From NCBI GenBank assembly GCA_017455945.1, contig JAFTLM010000267.1, positions 1 through 5,457 on the forward strand: 5,457 bases of DNA, in the 5' to 3' direction. Source of the DNA: Clostridia bacterium. GTDB taxonomy: Bacteria > Bacillota > Clostridia > Oscillospirales > CAG-272. The notes beneath the pieces were generated by a model, which saw nothing but the letters and a program-made list of their open reading frames with translations, did no database searches and had not been told where the DNA came from. This document shows positions 1-5,457 of the stretch, piece by piece; the stretch's first letter is position 1, and each line of letters begins with the position of its first letter. Both the position numbers and the translations under genes were made by a program.

Positions 1-39
1 CGCACCATCGTGGTATATTACGTAAACTATAGAAAATAA
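1..39 (+). other. possible 3' tail of an upstream plus-strand gene, unresolved
   Basis: All three plus frames reach a stop just before the hairpin at position 41: TAA at 23-25, TAG at 30-32 and TAA at 37-39. A plus-strand gene entering from the left and ending here would sit correctly against the terminator. The frame ending at 37-39 gives the tail RTIVVYYVNYRK. Twelve codons are too few to assign a function, and the stretch may equally be non-coding. Confidence 0.25.
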
Positions 40-40
40 C

Positions 41-68
41 AAAAGGAGCTGATTTCAGCTCCTTTTTT
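41..68. terminator. bidirectional Rho-independent terminator
   Basis: A perfect 11 bp stem pairs 41-51 with 56-66 around the four-base loop ATTT; its core is GGAGCTG/CAGCTCC. On the plus strand the stem runs into six T (63-68). On the minus strand it is followed by a T-rich stretch, the complement of AAAATAACAAAA. It can therefore end the minus-strand operon, whose last stop lies about 35 bases upstream in the reading direction, and also a convergent plus-strand gene entering from the left. Confidence 0.9.
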
Positions 69-100
69 ATACATAAAATTATCCCAAAAAGTGGTTTTTA

Positions 101-1495
101 TCACGCAAAATCGACGTAAGACCTGAGTGCGACTTCGCTCATAAGTTCCTTGATGTCAGCATCGGCATTCCAAAGCATTTCTGCAAAGAGTGCCGCAGGA
201 TACATAATGTTTTCCTCAAACATTCCGTCCTCAATAAGCGCGGTAACACACAAATTACCGTTCTTTGCCTTGCTCATAACTTTTGCCATTTCAAGTGCCT
301 TGTCAGCGTTGGTCAACCAGTATGCCTGCAGGTAGCGCCAAATTTTGCTCTTCCGCACAACTCTGTCGGCTTTCATTGATTTTGAACTTGTGCCAATAAA
401 GCCGGAGCCGTCCATATGCTCAAACTTGCTCCAGTCAAGCTTTGTAAGCCCCTTTGTCACAGCACCGAAACTGTCGTCATTGCCGCGTAATACGGCAATC
501 TCTTTAACGAAATCAACCGTTTCGCCAAAGCATTCAACGTCGTTTGGAATATACGAGAACGGAAACGAACCGCAATTTTCCCAAACTATGCGAATACGTT
601 TGTCAACCTTGGATATGTATTTTAATTTTGTCTTTACCGACGTTGCGTGAAGCCCGAACTGTATTTCCAAATCGGGATACTTTTCGTAGAATAAAGCCGC
701 GGTTTTGTTGACGAAGCTTGTAACAGCCTCGGCGATTATAATGCCGTTGTTTTCCTCGGTGTTGACCTCGGTTGCAGTCTGAAAATATATTCCGTCACCG
801 CCAAGTTTGCTGTATTCCTTTTCGTATTTTTCAAATATGCCCGAACTTCTCTCGCAAAGCCTGTCAAGCTCTATTTTGCGGCAGTTGGTATCCCAGCCCC
901 ATGCAAAGCCCCAAATAACTTTGACGCCGCAGGAGTGAGCGTACTCCACCATTTCCTTGGCGTTAACGGGAACAAAATCGTTCCAAATAATAATGGTGTT
1001 CATTTTCAGCATCACCATATTGTCGATAAAATTTCTGTAGTCGTAAATAACGTGTCCCCAGGTCCATATTCCTCTGTCGCTTACTGACGGGTATGAGGAA
1101 TACTCAAAATCGGGAAGTGGCTTTTCAAAACAGTTGATTCTGTATTTGTCGGTGTGCGGAAATTCGCATTTGATGATGTATTTGTTGTAAAAATCAATAC
1201 AACCGTAAAGAACGCCGCTGTCGTCATAGCCCTCAACGATAACGACCTCGTTCTTGACGGAAATGGAATATTCATCACCGTGTGAAAGCGTTGCCTTGGA
1301 GTTGGATTTTATGTAGCTGTTACTTGCTTTTGTTCCGATGTATATTTTTCTGCAATCGGCGGGAATATCGGTGCCAAGCTCAAAACAGCAGGGGTACTCA
1401 TAGGTGTAATCAAGCAAAATTTTGCTTAAAACCTCAACAGCCTTTTTTTGAACGCCGTTTTCAACCTTGCCGTAAATTATTGCAATCTTTTTCAT
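101..1495 (-). CDS. glycoside-hydrolase-like protein (GH20/GH67-type N-terminal domain plus TIM barrel), cytoplasmic
   Basis: The 464-residue protein probably acts on a glycoside inside the cell. The N-terminus MKKIAIIYGK has no signal peptide or membrane segment. Residues about 1-110 look like the alpha/beta domain that precedes the barrel in GH20, GH67 and GH84-like enzymes: a beta-rich part (YSISVKNEVVIVEG, 76-89) followed by DDSGVLYGCIDFYNKYI (91-107). From about residue 138 (SDRGIW) a TIM barrel begins, with NFIDNMVMLKMNTIIIWND, VKVIWGFAWGWD, DGIYFQTATEVN and IRIVWENCGSFPF as likely strands. E243 (in TATEVN) and E306 (in VWEN) are plausible catalytic acids; this is inferred from position only. 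It is the last gene of the operon, 3 bases after the isomerase-like gene. The start has an AAGGG ribosome site lying inside the end of the preceding gene, which suggests translational coupling. The gene ends in tandem stops (TGA TAA). The exact family and substrate are not recognised. Confidence 0.8.
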   Translation of the reverse strand: MKKIAIIYGKVENGVQKKAVEVLSKILLDYTYEYPCCFELGTDIPADCRKIYIGTKASNSYIKSNSKATLSHGDEYSISVKNEVVIVEGYDDSGVLYGCIDFYNKYIIKCEFPHTDKYRINCFEKPLPDFEYSSYPSVSDRGIWTWGHVIYDYRNFIDNMVMLKMNTIIIWNDFVPVNAKEMVEYAHSCGVKVIWGFAWGWDTNCRKIELDRLCERSSGIFEKYEKEYSKLGGDGIYFQTATEVNTEENNGIIIAEAVTSFVNKTAALFYEKYPDLEIQFGLHATSVKTKLKYISKVDKRIRIVWENCGSFPFSYIPNDVECFGETVDFVKEIAVLRGNDDSFGAVTKGLTKLDWSKFEHMDGSGFIGTSSKSMKADRVVRKSKIWRYLQAYWLTNADKALEMAKVMSKAKNGNLCVTALIEDGMFEENIMYPAALFAEMLWNADADIKELMSEVALRSYVDFA

Positions 1496-1498
1496 TTC

Positions 1499-2347
1499 TT
1501 AACCCTTGATTATGTTTTCAATATATGCCTTCGCACCGGCAATGTCCTTGAGACGGTCACCGCCCGCTTCGCGCTCAATGGTAAGATATCCGTCATATCC
1601 AACCTTTTTCAAAGCCGCAAGATAAGCAGGGAAGTCAACGTCGCCCGCACCGACCGGAACCTCCTTGAAATAGTCGGCAACGTTCAAGCCCTCAATTCCG
1701 CCAACCGCAAAGCAATCGTAAATAATTTTGGGATCGGTCTTGATAAGCATTTTTCCGTCCTTCACGTGAGTGTGAACTATGTGCTTTCCAAGCAGCTCAA
1801 CCGCCTCAACAGGATCCTGTCCCGTAACCATAACGAAGTTTGCAGGGTCAAGGTTTACGCCTACACCGCCCTGAGTGTCGTTTATAAAGTCAAACAAAAC
1901 CTTTGCACTTTCGGGACCGGTCTCAATGGCGAGCGTAACGCCACGGCTCTTTGCGTAAAGTCCGCACTTTGTCAGTGCGTCAAGCATAACCGCATATCTT
2001 TCTTCGCTCTTGTCGGCGGGGATAACTCCAATGTGCGTGGTTACCACCGAGGTTTCAAAATCCTCGGCAAGGTCGATTATTCTCTTGGTTTTCTCGACTC
2101 TCAAGGGATTGTCAGCGGCAATCTGATATCCGTGTCCGCCCATGTCGCCGCAAAGAGCGCTGACTTCAAGTGAGTTGTCCTTGAGAATCTTTTTGTATTT
2201 TGAACGTGCCGATTTGTCAAGACCGTCGGCAGAGAAAACACCCTTTGTGGCGTATATCTGTACGCCGTTAAAACCGAGTTGCCCCGCAAGCTCTATGCCA
2301 CGGTCAACACCTTCTTTAAAACAGTCGGTAAGTACACCTAATTTCAT
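1499..2347 (-). CDS. sugar phosphate isomerase/epimerase family protein (xylose isomerase-like TIM barrel)
   Basis: The 282-residue protein belongs to the AP-endonuclease-2/xylose-isomerase-like TIM-barrel superfamily, which includes IolE, IolI, hydroxypyruvate isomerase, tagatose/psicose epimerases and the catalytic DgpC subunit of C-deglycosylases. Counting from MKLGVLTD, the divalent-metal ligands are all visible: E142 in AIETGPE, D167 in VNLDPAN, H194 in HTHVKD and E258 or E260 in TIERE. H105 (THIG) and the typical ending GYDGYLTIERE are also present. An in-frame TTG at 2362 would add five residues, but it overlaps the ribosome site. GGAGG at 2360-2356 lies 8 bases before ATG 2347, so the ATG is the better start. 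It is third in the operon, 47 bases after the short oxidoreductase-like gene and 3 bases before the glycosidase-like gene. A keto-sugar made by the upstream dehydrogenase is a reasonable substrate guess; isomerase, epimerase, dehydratase and lyase activities all remain possible. Confidence 0.9.
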   Translation of the reverse strand: MKLGVLTDCFKEGVDRGIELAGQLGFNGVQIYATKGVFSADGLDKSARSKYKKILKDNSLEVSALCGDMGGHGYQIAADNPLRVEKTKRIIDLAEDFETSVVTTHIGVIPADKSEERYAVMLDALTKCGLYAKSRGVTLAIETGPESAKVLFDFINDTQGGVGVNLDPANFVMVTGQDPVEAVELLGKHIVHTHVKDGKMLIKTDPKIIYDCFAVGGIEGLNVADYFKEVPVGAGDVDFPAYLAALKKVGYDGYLTIEREAGGDRLKDIAGAKAYIENIIKG

Positions 2348-2378
2348 AATACGTTCCTCCAATAAAAGAATATTTGGT

Positions 2379-2400
2379 TGTTAAATAGCACTATTTAACA
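2379..2400. repeat. 22 bp perfect inverted repeat between operon genes 2 and 3
   Basis: TGTTAAATAG (2379-2388) and CTATTTAACA (2391-2400) are exact reverse complements separated by CA. The element covers the stop codon and last codons of the short oxidoreductase-like gene and extends into the 47-base gap before the isomerase-like gene. There is no T run after it on the minus strand, so it does not look like a terminator. It could be an mRNA hairpin that marks processing or stability, or a protein-binding dyad. Confidence 0.75.
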
Positions 2401-3192
2401 TAACAATCTATCACGCATTTTTATAACCTCAAGGGTTTGAGTTGTGTCAAACGACACCTTCCCGTCTTCGAAAAATCTTATAATGTCCTTCATAAGATTG
2501 GCGAAGAAATCAGAGGTTATTTTCACATATACCGCCTTGCCGTCAGCTCTGTCGCAGGCGACCGAAAAGGGAAGCGGCGGTGCGTAAATAAGTGTAGCCT
2601 TTTTTCCATGTGCCGTAGTTATACTGCAGATCCTCTGATTGCCCTGTGAAAATACATTCGTGTTTTCAAACTTATCATCAAGCAGCTTTACTGCCATTTC
2701 AACAGTGTGTATGCAGTATTCGGGGAAGTTCGAACCTCCGCCTGTTATTATAAAATTGTCTCCGCCTTCAAGCTCTTTAAGCTCCTCCGCAAAGCGTAAC
2801 GCAGAGGTGCTGAAAAAGGGCGTATAGTACCTTTTTGCCATATCAAATATCTTTGCCGCCGGTTCGTAATCGGGGGCAAAGGTCTTGTCTATGTAGGTGG
2901 GTTTTCCGTGCTTCAGAACCTCCTCGGCATATCTCAAATGCTTCTCGGGATTGGAGGGAGCAAGAATTATAATACAATCGCACTTTTGACATAATTCATC
3001 AATGGAATTGCACTTTTCTACACAAAATTGGTCGCACCATTCTGCTGTGTTTCTCCCGTCGACGGGAGAAACATCAAGCTCTGCCCAGGCGTGTGTAACC
3101 TCATATCCGCAGTCGAGATTTTTGATCCATCCGGGATAGTTGTTGGCGTGCCATTCGCTTATGTAATAGTCAACAAAGCCTATCTTTTTCAT
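2395..3192 (-). CDS. short divergent Gfo/Idh/MocA-like oxidoreductase
   Basis: The 265-residue protein resembles the Gfo/Idh/MocA NAD(P)-dependent dehydrogenases but is about 90 residues shorter than its operon neighbour and than most of the family. Recognisable parts are a Rossmann-like start (MKKIGFVDYY), CDCIIILAPSNPEKHLRYAEEVLKHGKPTYIDKTFAPD (71-108), which matches the family's strand, TP..H and EKP region with K103 in the catalytic lysine position, and a weak counterpart of the D..xH..D helix with H162 in EYCIHTVEMAVKLL. The usual GxGxxG nucleotide loop is missing: FVDYYISEWH stands in its place, and EKP has become DKT. It may bind the cofactor differently, work as a partner of the full-length enzyme, or have another role. 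Its ATG overlaps the previous gene's TGA (TGATG). AGGAG at 3208-3204 lies 11 bases before the start. A 26 bp palindrome sits inside the gene at codons 40-49. Confidence 0.8.
   Translation of the reverse strand: MKKIGFVDYYISEWHANNYPGWIKNLDCGYEVTHAWAELDVSPVDGRNTAEWCDQFCVEKCNSIDELCQKCDCIIILAPSNPEKHLRYAEEVLKHGKPTYIDKTFAPDYEPAAKIFDMAKRYYTPFFSTSALRFAEELKELEGGDNFIITGGGSNFPEYCIHTVEMAVKLLDDKFENTNVFSQGNQRICSITTAHGKKATLIYAPPLPFSVACDRADGKAVYVKITSDFFANLMKDIIRFFEDGKVSFDTTQTLEVIKMRDRLLC
3048..3073. repeat. 26 bp perfect palindrome inside a coding sequence
   Basis: The sequence is its own reverse complement from 3048 to 3073, centred on GTCGAC, with arm TGTTTCTCCCGTC. In the mRNA it could fold into an 11 bp stem with loop UCGA about 120 bases after the gene start. 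It encodes the residues around DVSPVDGRNT of the short oxidoreductase-like protein, in frame and without a stop. No T run follows on either strand, so it is not an intrinsic terminator. Confidence 0.85.
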
Positions 3193-4253
3193 CAGAAACG
3201 TATCTCCTTTTTTGCATCTGCCGATTTGTAAAGGTAATCGAGAAGCTTCGCACTTTCAAGAATGTTTTCAATGTTGTTTCTGTCTTTGATTCCGCTGTTG
3301 ATAGCCTCTATAAACGCCCGGTCCTCACGGAGATACATTCCGGGAATTTCGTAATCCGGAGTTGTAAGATCAAGCGTACTTCCGTCGCAGAACTCAAACT
3401 TTTTGCCGTATATCAAACGAGCACCGCCCTTGTCACCCATAAAGTCTATAAACATATCGTCGTGCTTTATGTTCTGTGCCCAGGCACCGTTGAAGGAAAT
3501 GCTTGCCTTGTCGGTTCTTATGTGACCTGTGATAAAGTCGTCAACGTCGTTGGTGCCGTTTTCAATATCGGCGGTATCCTCAGCCCACATGGATGTGTAC
3601 TTGTAGTCCTTCATGTTCTTTGCCATTTCGGAATAAGCGTCGCAGGTAACGCTTTCAAGCTTCGCACCGCCCATAATGTAAAGAATCAGGTCAAGGAAGT
3701 GAACGCCCCAGTCGATAAGCACGCCGCCGCCCGACTGCGCCTTGGTGGTGAAAGCACCGCCAAGACCGGGAATCGAACGGAAACTTCTGAAAGAGCAGTA
3801 AACGTGATAAAGCTTACCGAATTTGCCCTCGCGGTTCATCTCCTCCAGCATCTCAACCGACTTGTGGTAACGGTTGCAAACACCGATGTTGAGCATCTTG
3901 TTTTGCTTTTTTGCTTCTTCTGCCATCTCGCAGGAAAGCTCGTAATTTACCGTAATGGGTTTTTCGCAGAAAACGTGCTTTCCCGCACGCAACGCGTCCA
4001 TTGTTACAGTGTAGTGAGCGTAGTTGGGGGTGAGAACGTATACTGCCTCAACCTCGCTGTCCTCAAGAGCAACTTTGTAATCGGTGATAACCTGCTCGAC
4101 AAAATCGAATTTTTCCTTTGCCGCCTCTGCCTTTTCCTTTATAACGTCGCAAGCGTATTTTACGCGAAGATTTTCCATTTTTGCAAACGCGGGAAAGTGT
4201 GCGTTGTTGGCAATTCGTCCGCATCCTATAACTGCAATAACCGTCTTTTTCAT
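3192..4253 (-). CDS. Gfo/Idh/MocA family NAD(P)-dependent oxidoreductase
   Basis: The 353-residue protein is a full-length member of the family, with both the Rossmann domain and the C-terminal alpha/beta substrate domain. The nucleotide loop is GCGRIA (10-15), preceded by the hydrophobic strand TVIAVI. VLTPNYAH (73-80), GKHVFCEKP (91-99; catalytic lysine K98) and GGGVLIDWGVHFLDL (175-189; D181 and H185 at the expected substrate and proton-relay positions) are all intact. The C-terminus ESAKLLDYLYKSA is typical. Such enzymes oxidise or reduce a hydroxyl of sugars, cyclitols or glycosides in the cytoplasm; a few (GH109) use the same fold for hydrolysis. It is the first gene of the operon: AGTGAGGT at 4268-4261 lies 7 bases before the ATG, and the promoter is just upstream. 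Its stop overlaps the next start (TGATG). The substrate cannot be told from sequence alone. Confidence 0.95.
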   Translation of the reverse strand: MKKTVIAVIGCGRIANNAHFPAFAKMENLRVKYACDVIKEKAEAAKEKFDFVEQVITDYKVALEDSEVEAVYVLTPNYAHYTVTMDALRAGKHVFCEKPITVNYELSCEMAEEAKKQNKMLNIGVCNRYHKSVEMLEEMNREGKFGKLYHVYCSFRSFRSIPGLGGAFTTKAQSGGGVLIDWGVHFLDLILYIMGGAKLESVTCDAYSEMAKNMKDYKYTSMWAEDTADIENGTNDVDDFITGHIRTDKASISFNGAWAQNIKHDDMFIDFMGDKGGARLIYGKKFEFCDGSTLDLTTPDYEIPGMYLREDRAFIEAINSGIKDRNNIENILESAKLLDYLYKSADAKKEIRF

Positions 4254-4288
4254 AGAGATTACCTCACTTTTTGTTCTTTGTTGATTTC

Positions 4289-4317
4289 ATTATACTACAC
4301 ACACGCCGATATGTAAA
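4289..4317 (-). promoter_or_regulatory. sigma-A-type promoter of the minus-strand operon
   Basis: Read on the minus strand, TTTACA (4317-4312) and TATAAT (4294-4289) are separated by 17 bases. Transcription would begin near 4282, leaving a leader of about 29 bases before the ATG at 4253. A small inverted repeat, GATAT-GTAA-ATATC at 4308-4321, covers the -35 element and could be a control site. The -35 box is one base off consensus, which suits a promoter needing an activator. Confidence 0.8.
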
Positions 4318-4331
4318 TATCAAAAAACGCC

Positions 4332-4400
4332 CAAAATTTTGTCATTTTTTAATATTTTGCCTCAAAATTCGAATAAACTCCACTTTTTGTTTAATATTTT
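4332..4400. promoter_or_regulatory. candidate regulator-binding repeats in the divergent control region
   Basis: The DNA between the two -35 boxes (4318-4402) is very AT-rich and contains repeats. TTTAATATTTT occurs at 4348-4358 and again at 4390-4400, exactly 42 bases apart, which is close to four helical turns. CAAAATT occurs at 4332-4338 and 4363-4369, 31 bases apart, about three turns. CAAAATTTTG at 4332-4341 is also a palindrome. Same-face direct repeats are what an AraC-family dimer often uses. AT richness makes chance repeats more likely, so this is a candidate only. Confidence 0.4.
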
Positions 4401-4402
4401 TG

Positions 4403-4431
4403 TTGACAATCAGAAAGAAACAGGGTATAAT
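4403..4431 (+). promoter_or_regulatory. full-consensus sigma-A promoter of the araC-type regulator
   Basis: TTGACA at 4403-4408 and TATAAT at 4426-4431 are perfect -35 and -10 boxes with the ideal 17-base spacer. Transcription should start near 4437, so the leader is only about 13 bases and is made up almost wholly of the ribosome site. One of the AT-rich direct repeats ends 2 bases before the -35 box, which could allow autoregulation. Confidence 0.9.
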
Positions 4432-4449
4432 TTTTGTGGAGGTGTTGAG

Positions 4450-5319
4450 ATGAAAGAAGAGATTTTTGTTAATTATCACCTGGATAATAATTTCATATCC
4501 CACCCGATTTGCTACGGCAAAGTGAGGCTCTATCAAATAGGCAGATTGCACGCAAAGGGAACCGTTGCGTCGGACTCGCACGTCCAAAAAGCCTTTGAAC
4601 TGACGATAGTTCGAGACGGAGCGGGCGTGATAAGTACTAATAATCAGCCGACAAAAGTCAGCCGAGGCGATATATACCTGTCCTACCCCTGTGAAATACA
4701 TAAAATAGAATCCGACATTGAACGACCGCTGAAATATGACTTTTTTGCTTTTGATGCCGACGACGAAAAAATAAAAAATCAATTTGAACGAATAATGTTG
4801 GAATACGGTACACCGGATAAACGAGTTTTCTCCGACGAGAGAATAAACTATCTGGTGGGAAATGCCATATCGGAAATTCAAAGTAATAGTCTCTTTTCGG
4901 AAGAGCTGCTTGAAAACCTTTTTTTGCAGATACTGATATACGTGGTCAGAAGTTTTAGGTCTTGTGATACGTATAACTTTTCTGATAGAGTTACCGACGC
5001 CGAAACCCTCTGCTATAGGCTTATGAACTATATCGATACCCATATGTATTCAATGAAAAAACTGGAGGAGCTTGAAGGGGTGACAGGGTATAGCTACGGA
5101 TATCTTTCGGCACTCTATAAAAAAACCACATCCAATACGCTTGCCGACTATTACCGAAATAAAAAACTTGAATTGGCAAAGCACCTTGTAATCGAAAGAA
5201 AACTGAAAATCAGCGAGATTGCCGAAGTCCTGAACTATTCTTCGGTGTATGCGTTCAGCAAAGCCTTCAAGAACAAATTCGGTGTGTCCCCCGAAGGATA
5301 CAGATGTGACTTTTTTTAA
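4450..5319 (+). CDS. AraC family transcriptional regulator
   Basis: The 289-residue protein is a typical sugar-responsive AraC activator. Residues about 15-105 form a cupin-like sensing domain (FELTIVRDGAGVI, then KVSRGDIYLSYPCEIHKI). A helical linker follows (about 105-170), and the C-terminal 100 residues hold two helix-turn-helix motifs: the first around 203-223 (MKKLEELEGVTGYSYGYLSALYKK), the second around 253-275 (KISEIAEVLNYSSVYAFSKAFK), ending in the signature NKFGVSPEGYR. An in-frame ATG at 4339 would add 37 residues, but the promoter lies between it and 4450. GGAGG at 4438-4442, 7 bases before ATG 4450, fixes the start. It is divergent from the sugar operon and most likely controls it; the effector is unknown. 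No clear terminator follows, so some read-through into the next plus-strand gene is possible. Confidence 0.95.
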   Translation: MKEEIFVNYHLDNNFISHPICYGKVRLYQIGRLHAKGTVASDSHVQKAFELTIVRDGAGVISTNNQPTKVSRGDIYLSYPCEIHKIESDIERPLKYDFFAFDADDEKIKNQFERIMLEYGTPDKRVFSDERINYLVGNAISEIQSNSLFSEELLENLFLQILIYVVRSFRSCDTYNFSDRVTDAETLCYRLMNYIDTHMYSMKKLEELEGVTGYSYGYLSALYKKTTSNTLADYYRNKKLELAKHLVIERKLKISEIAEVLNYSSVYAFSKAFKNKFGVSPEGYRCDFF

Positions 5320-5363
5320 GTTTTTTTGACTTGTTTTTCTTGTATATATAAATAAATTGAAAA

Positions 5364-5421
5364 AAGTATTGACAAACTGTAAAATAAGTGGTATTATTTA
5401 CATACAGTAAAATCAATACTT
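5364..5421. promoter_or_regulatory. nested repeats around the downstream promoter
   Basis: Three arrangements overlap here. AAGTATTGA (5364-5372) and TCAATACTT (5413-5421) form a 9 bp inverted repeat enclosing the promoter. ACTGTA (5376-5381) and TACAGT (5403-5408) form an inner inverted repeat. ACTGTAAAAT (5376-5385) and ACAGTAAAAT (5404-5413) form a 9-of-10 direct repeat 28 bases apart, one copy between the -35 and -10 boxes and the other at the likely transcription start. Such placement would suit a repressor or a looped regulator. Confidence 0.5.
5369..5397 (+). promoter_or_regulatory. sigma-A promoter of the downstream plus-strand gene
   Basis: TTGACA at 5369-5374 and TATTAT at 5392-5397 are separated by 17 bases. 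The start of transcription should be near 5404, giving a leader of about 47 bases before the ATG at 5451. The presence of its own promoter indicates that the next gene is an independent unit rather than merely a read-through partner of the AraC regulator. Confidence 0.85.
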
Positions 5422-5450
5422 ATTTTTATATGCAAGAAAGGAAAAAAGAG

Positions 5451-5457
5451 ATGAAAA
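5451..5457 (+). CDS. start of a downstream gene, cut by the window edge
   Basis: AAAGGA at 5437-5442 lies 8 bases before ATG 5451, behind a strong promoter. Only the first two codons (Met-Lys) and one base of the third are visible, so the product cannot be read. In comparable clostridial sugar loci a binding-protein lipoprotein of an ABC transporter often starts here, but that is a guess from context. Confidence 0.7.

Noticed and set aside
1448..2173. 241-codon open frame on the plus strand opposite the isomerase-like gene
   Set aside because: It is antisense to a gene with intact metal-binding motifs, and its translation resembles no known family.
2348..2362. TTG start for the isomerase-like gene at 2362
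   Set aside because: The extra five codons overlap the GGAGG site, which is correctly spaced for ATG 2347; the family motif begins directly at MKLGVLTD.
3462..4316. 284-codon open frame on the plus strand opposite the first oxidoreductase gene
   Set aside because: It lies wholly antisense to a clear Gfo/Idh/MocA gene, has no ribosome site and no recognisable domain; it is a mirror of codon bias in the real gene.
4339..4449. Longer start for the AraC regulator at 4339
   Set aside because: The consensus promoter at 4403-4431 lies inside this extension and the GGAGG at 4438-4442 serves the ATG at 4450.
4342..5043. 233-codon open frame on the minus strand opposite the AraC gene
   Set aside because: It is antisense to a clear AraC regulator and runs into the divergent promoter region.
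5320..5345. Possible terminator after the AraC gene
   Set aside because: There are T runs but only a 4 bp potential stem (AAGT/ACTT), which is too weak to call.
1..5457. CRISPR arrays, tRNA genes, insertion sequences or riboswitches
   Set aside because: No regularly spaced repeats, cloverleaf, transposase gene or terminal repeats, or long structured leader could be seen; all leaders are under about 50 bases.

Overview
The window reads as a carbohydrate-utilisation locus from a Gram-positive, low-to-mid GC anaerobe of the Clostridia type, plausibly a gut Oscillospirales or Lachnospirales relative. This rests on moderate AT richness, strong AGGAGG-type ribosome binding sites, textbook sigma-A promoters with 17 bp spacers, tightly packed genes and an AraC regulator facing a sugar operon. 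The taxonomic call is inference; no rRNA or other marker gene is present.

Layout: positions 1-40 hold only the tail of something outside the window, followed by a strong hairpin terminator (41-68) that can work in both directions. Positions 101-4253 hold a four-gene operon on the minus strand, transcribed from right to left. In transcription order it contains a canonical Gfo/Idh/MocA dehydrogenase (4253-3192), a short and divergent Gfo/Idh/MocA-like protein (3192-2395), a sugar phosphate isomerase/epimerase-type TIM barrel (2347-1499), and a cytoplasmic glycoside-hydrolase-like TIM barrel with a GH20/GH67-type N-terminal domain (1495-101). The first two genes overlap by one base (TGATG) and the last two are 3 bases apart. 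A 47-base gap between genes 2 and 3 carries most of a perfect inverted repeat. A 196-base divergent control region (4254-4449) carries a promoter for each direction and AT-rich repeats. It separates the operon from an AraC-family regulator on the plus strand (4450-5319). Positions 5320-5450 contain another strong promoter with repeated elements, and the window ends just inside a new plus-strand gene (ATG at 5451).

How the genes may work together (inference): the AraC protein senses a sugar or glycoside and controls the divergent operon and possibly the downstream gene, which in such loci is often a sugar ABC-transporter binding protein. The operon encodes two dehydrogenase-fold proteins, a metal-dependent xylose-isomerase-like enzyme and a glycosidase-like protein without an export signal. 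This resembles redox-based glycoside or cyclitol processing: oxidation of a sugar hydroxyl to a keto-sugar, then isomerisation or beta-elimination. Known parallels are IolG/IolE of inositol catabolism and the DgpA/DgpBC C-deglycosylation system. The substrate cannot be read from the sequence. The combination with a short degenerate oxidoreductase and an intracellular glycosidase-like protein is the most interesting biological signal here. At the DNA level, the most striking feature is a 26 bp perfect palindrome inside the second operon gene.
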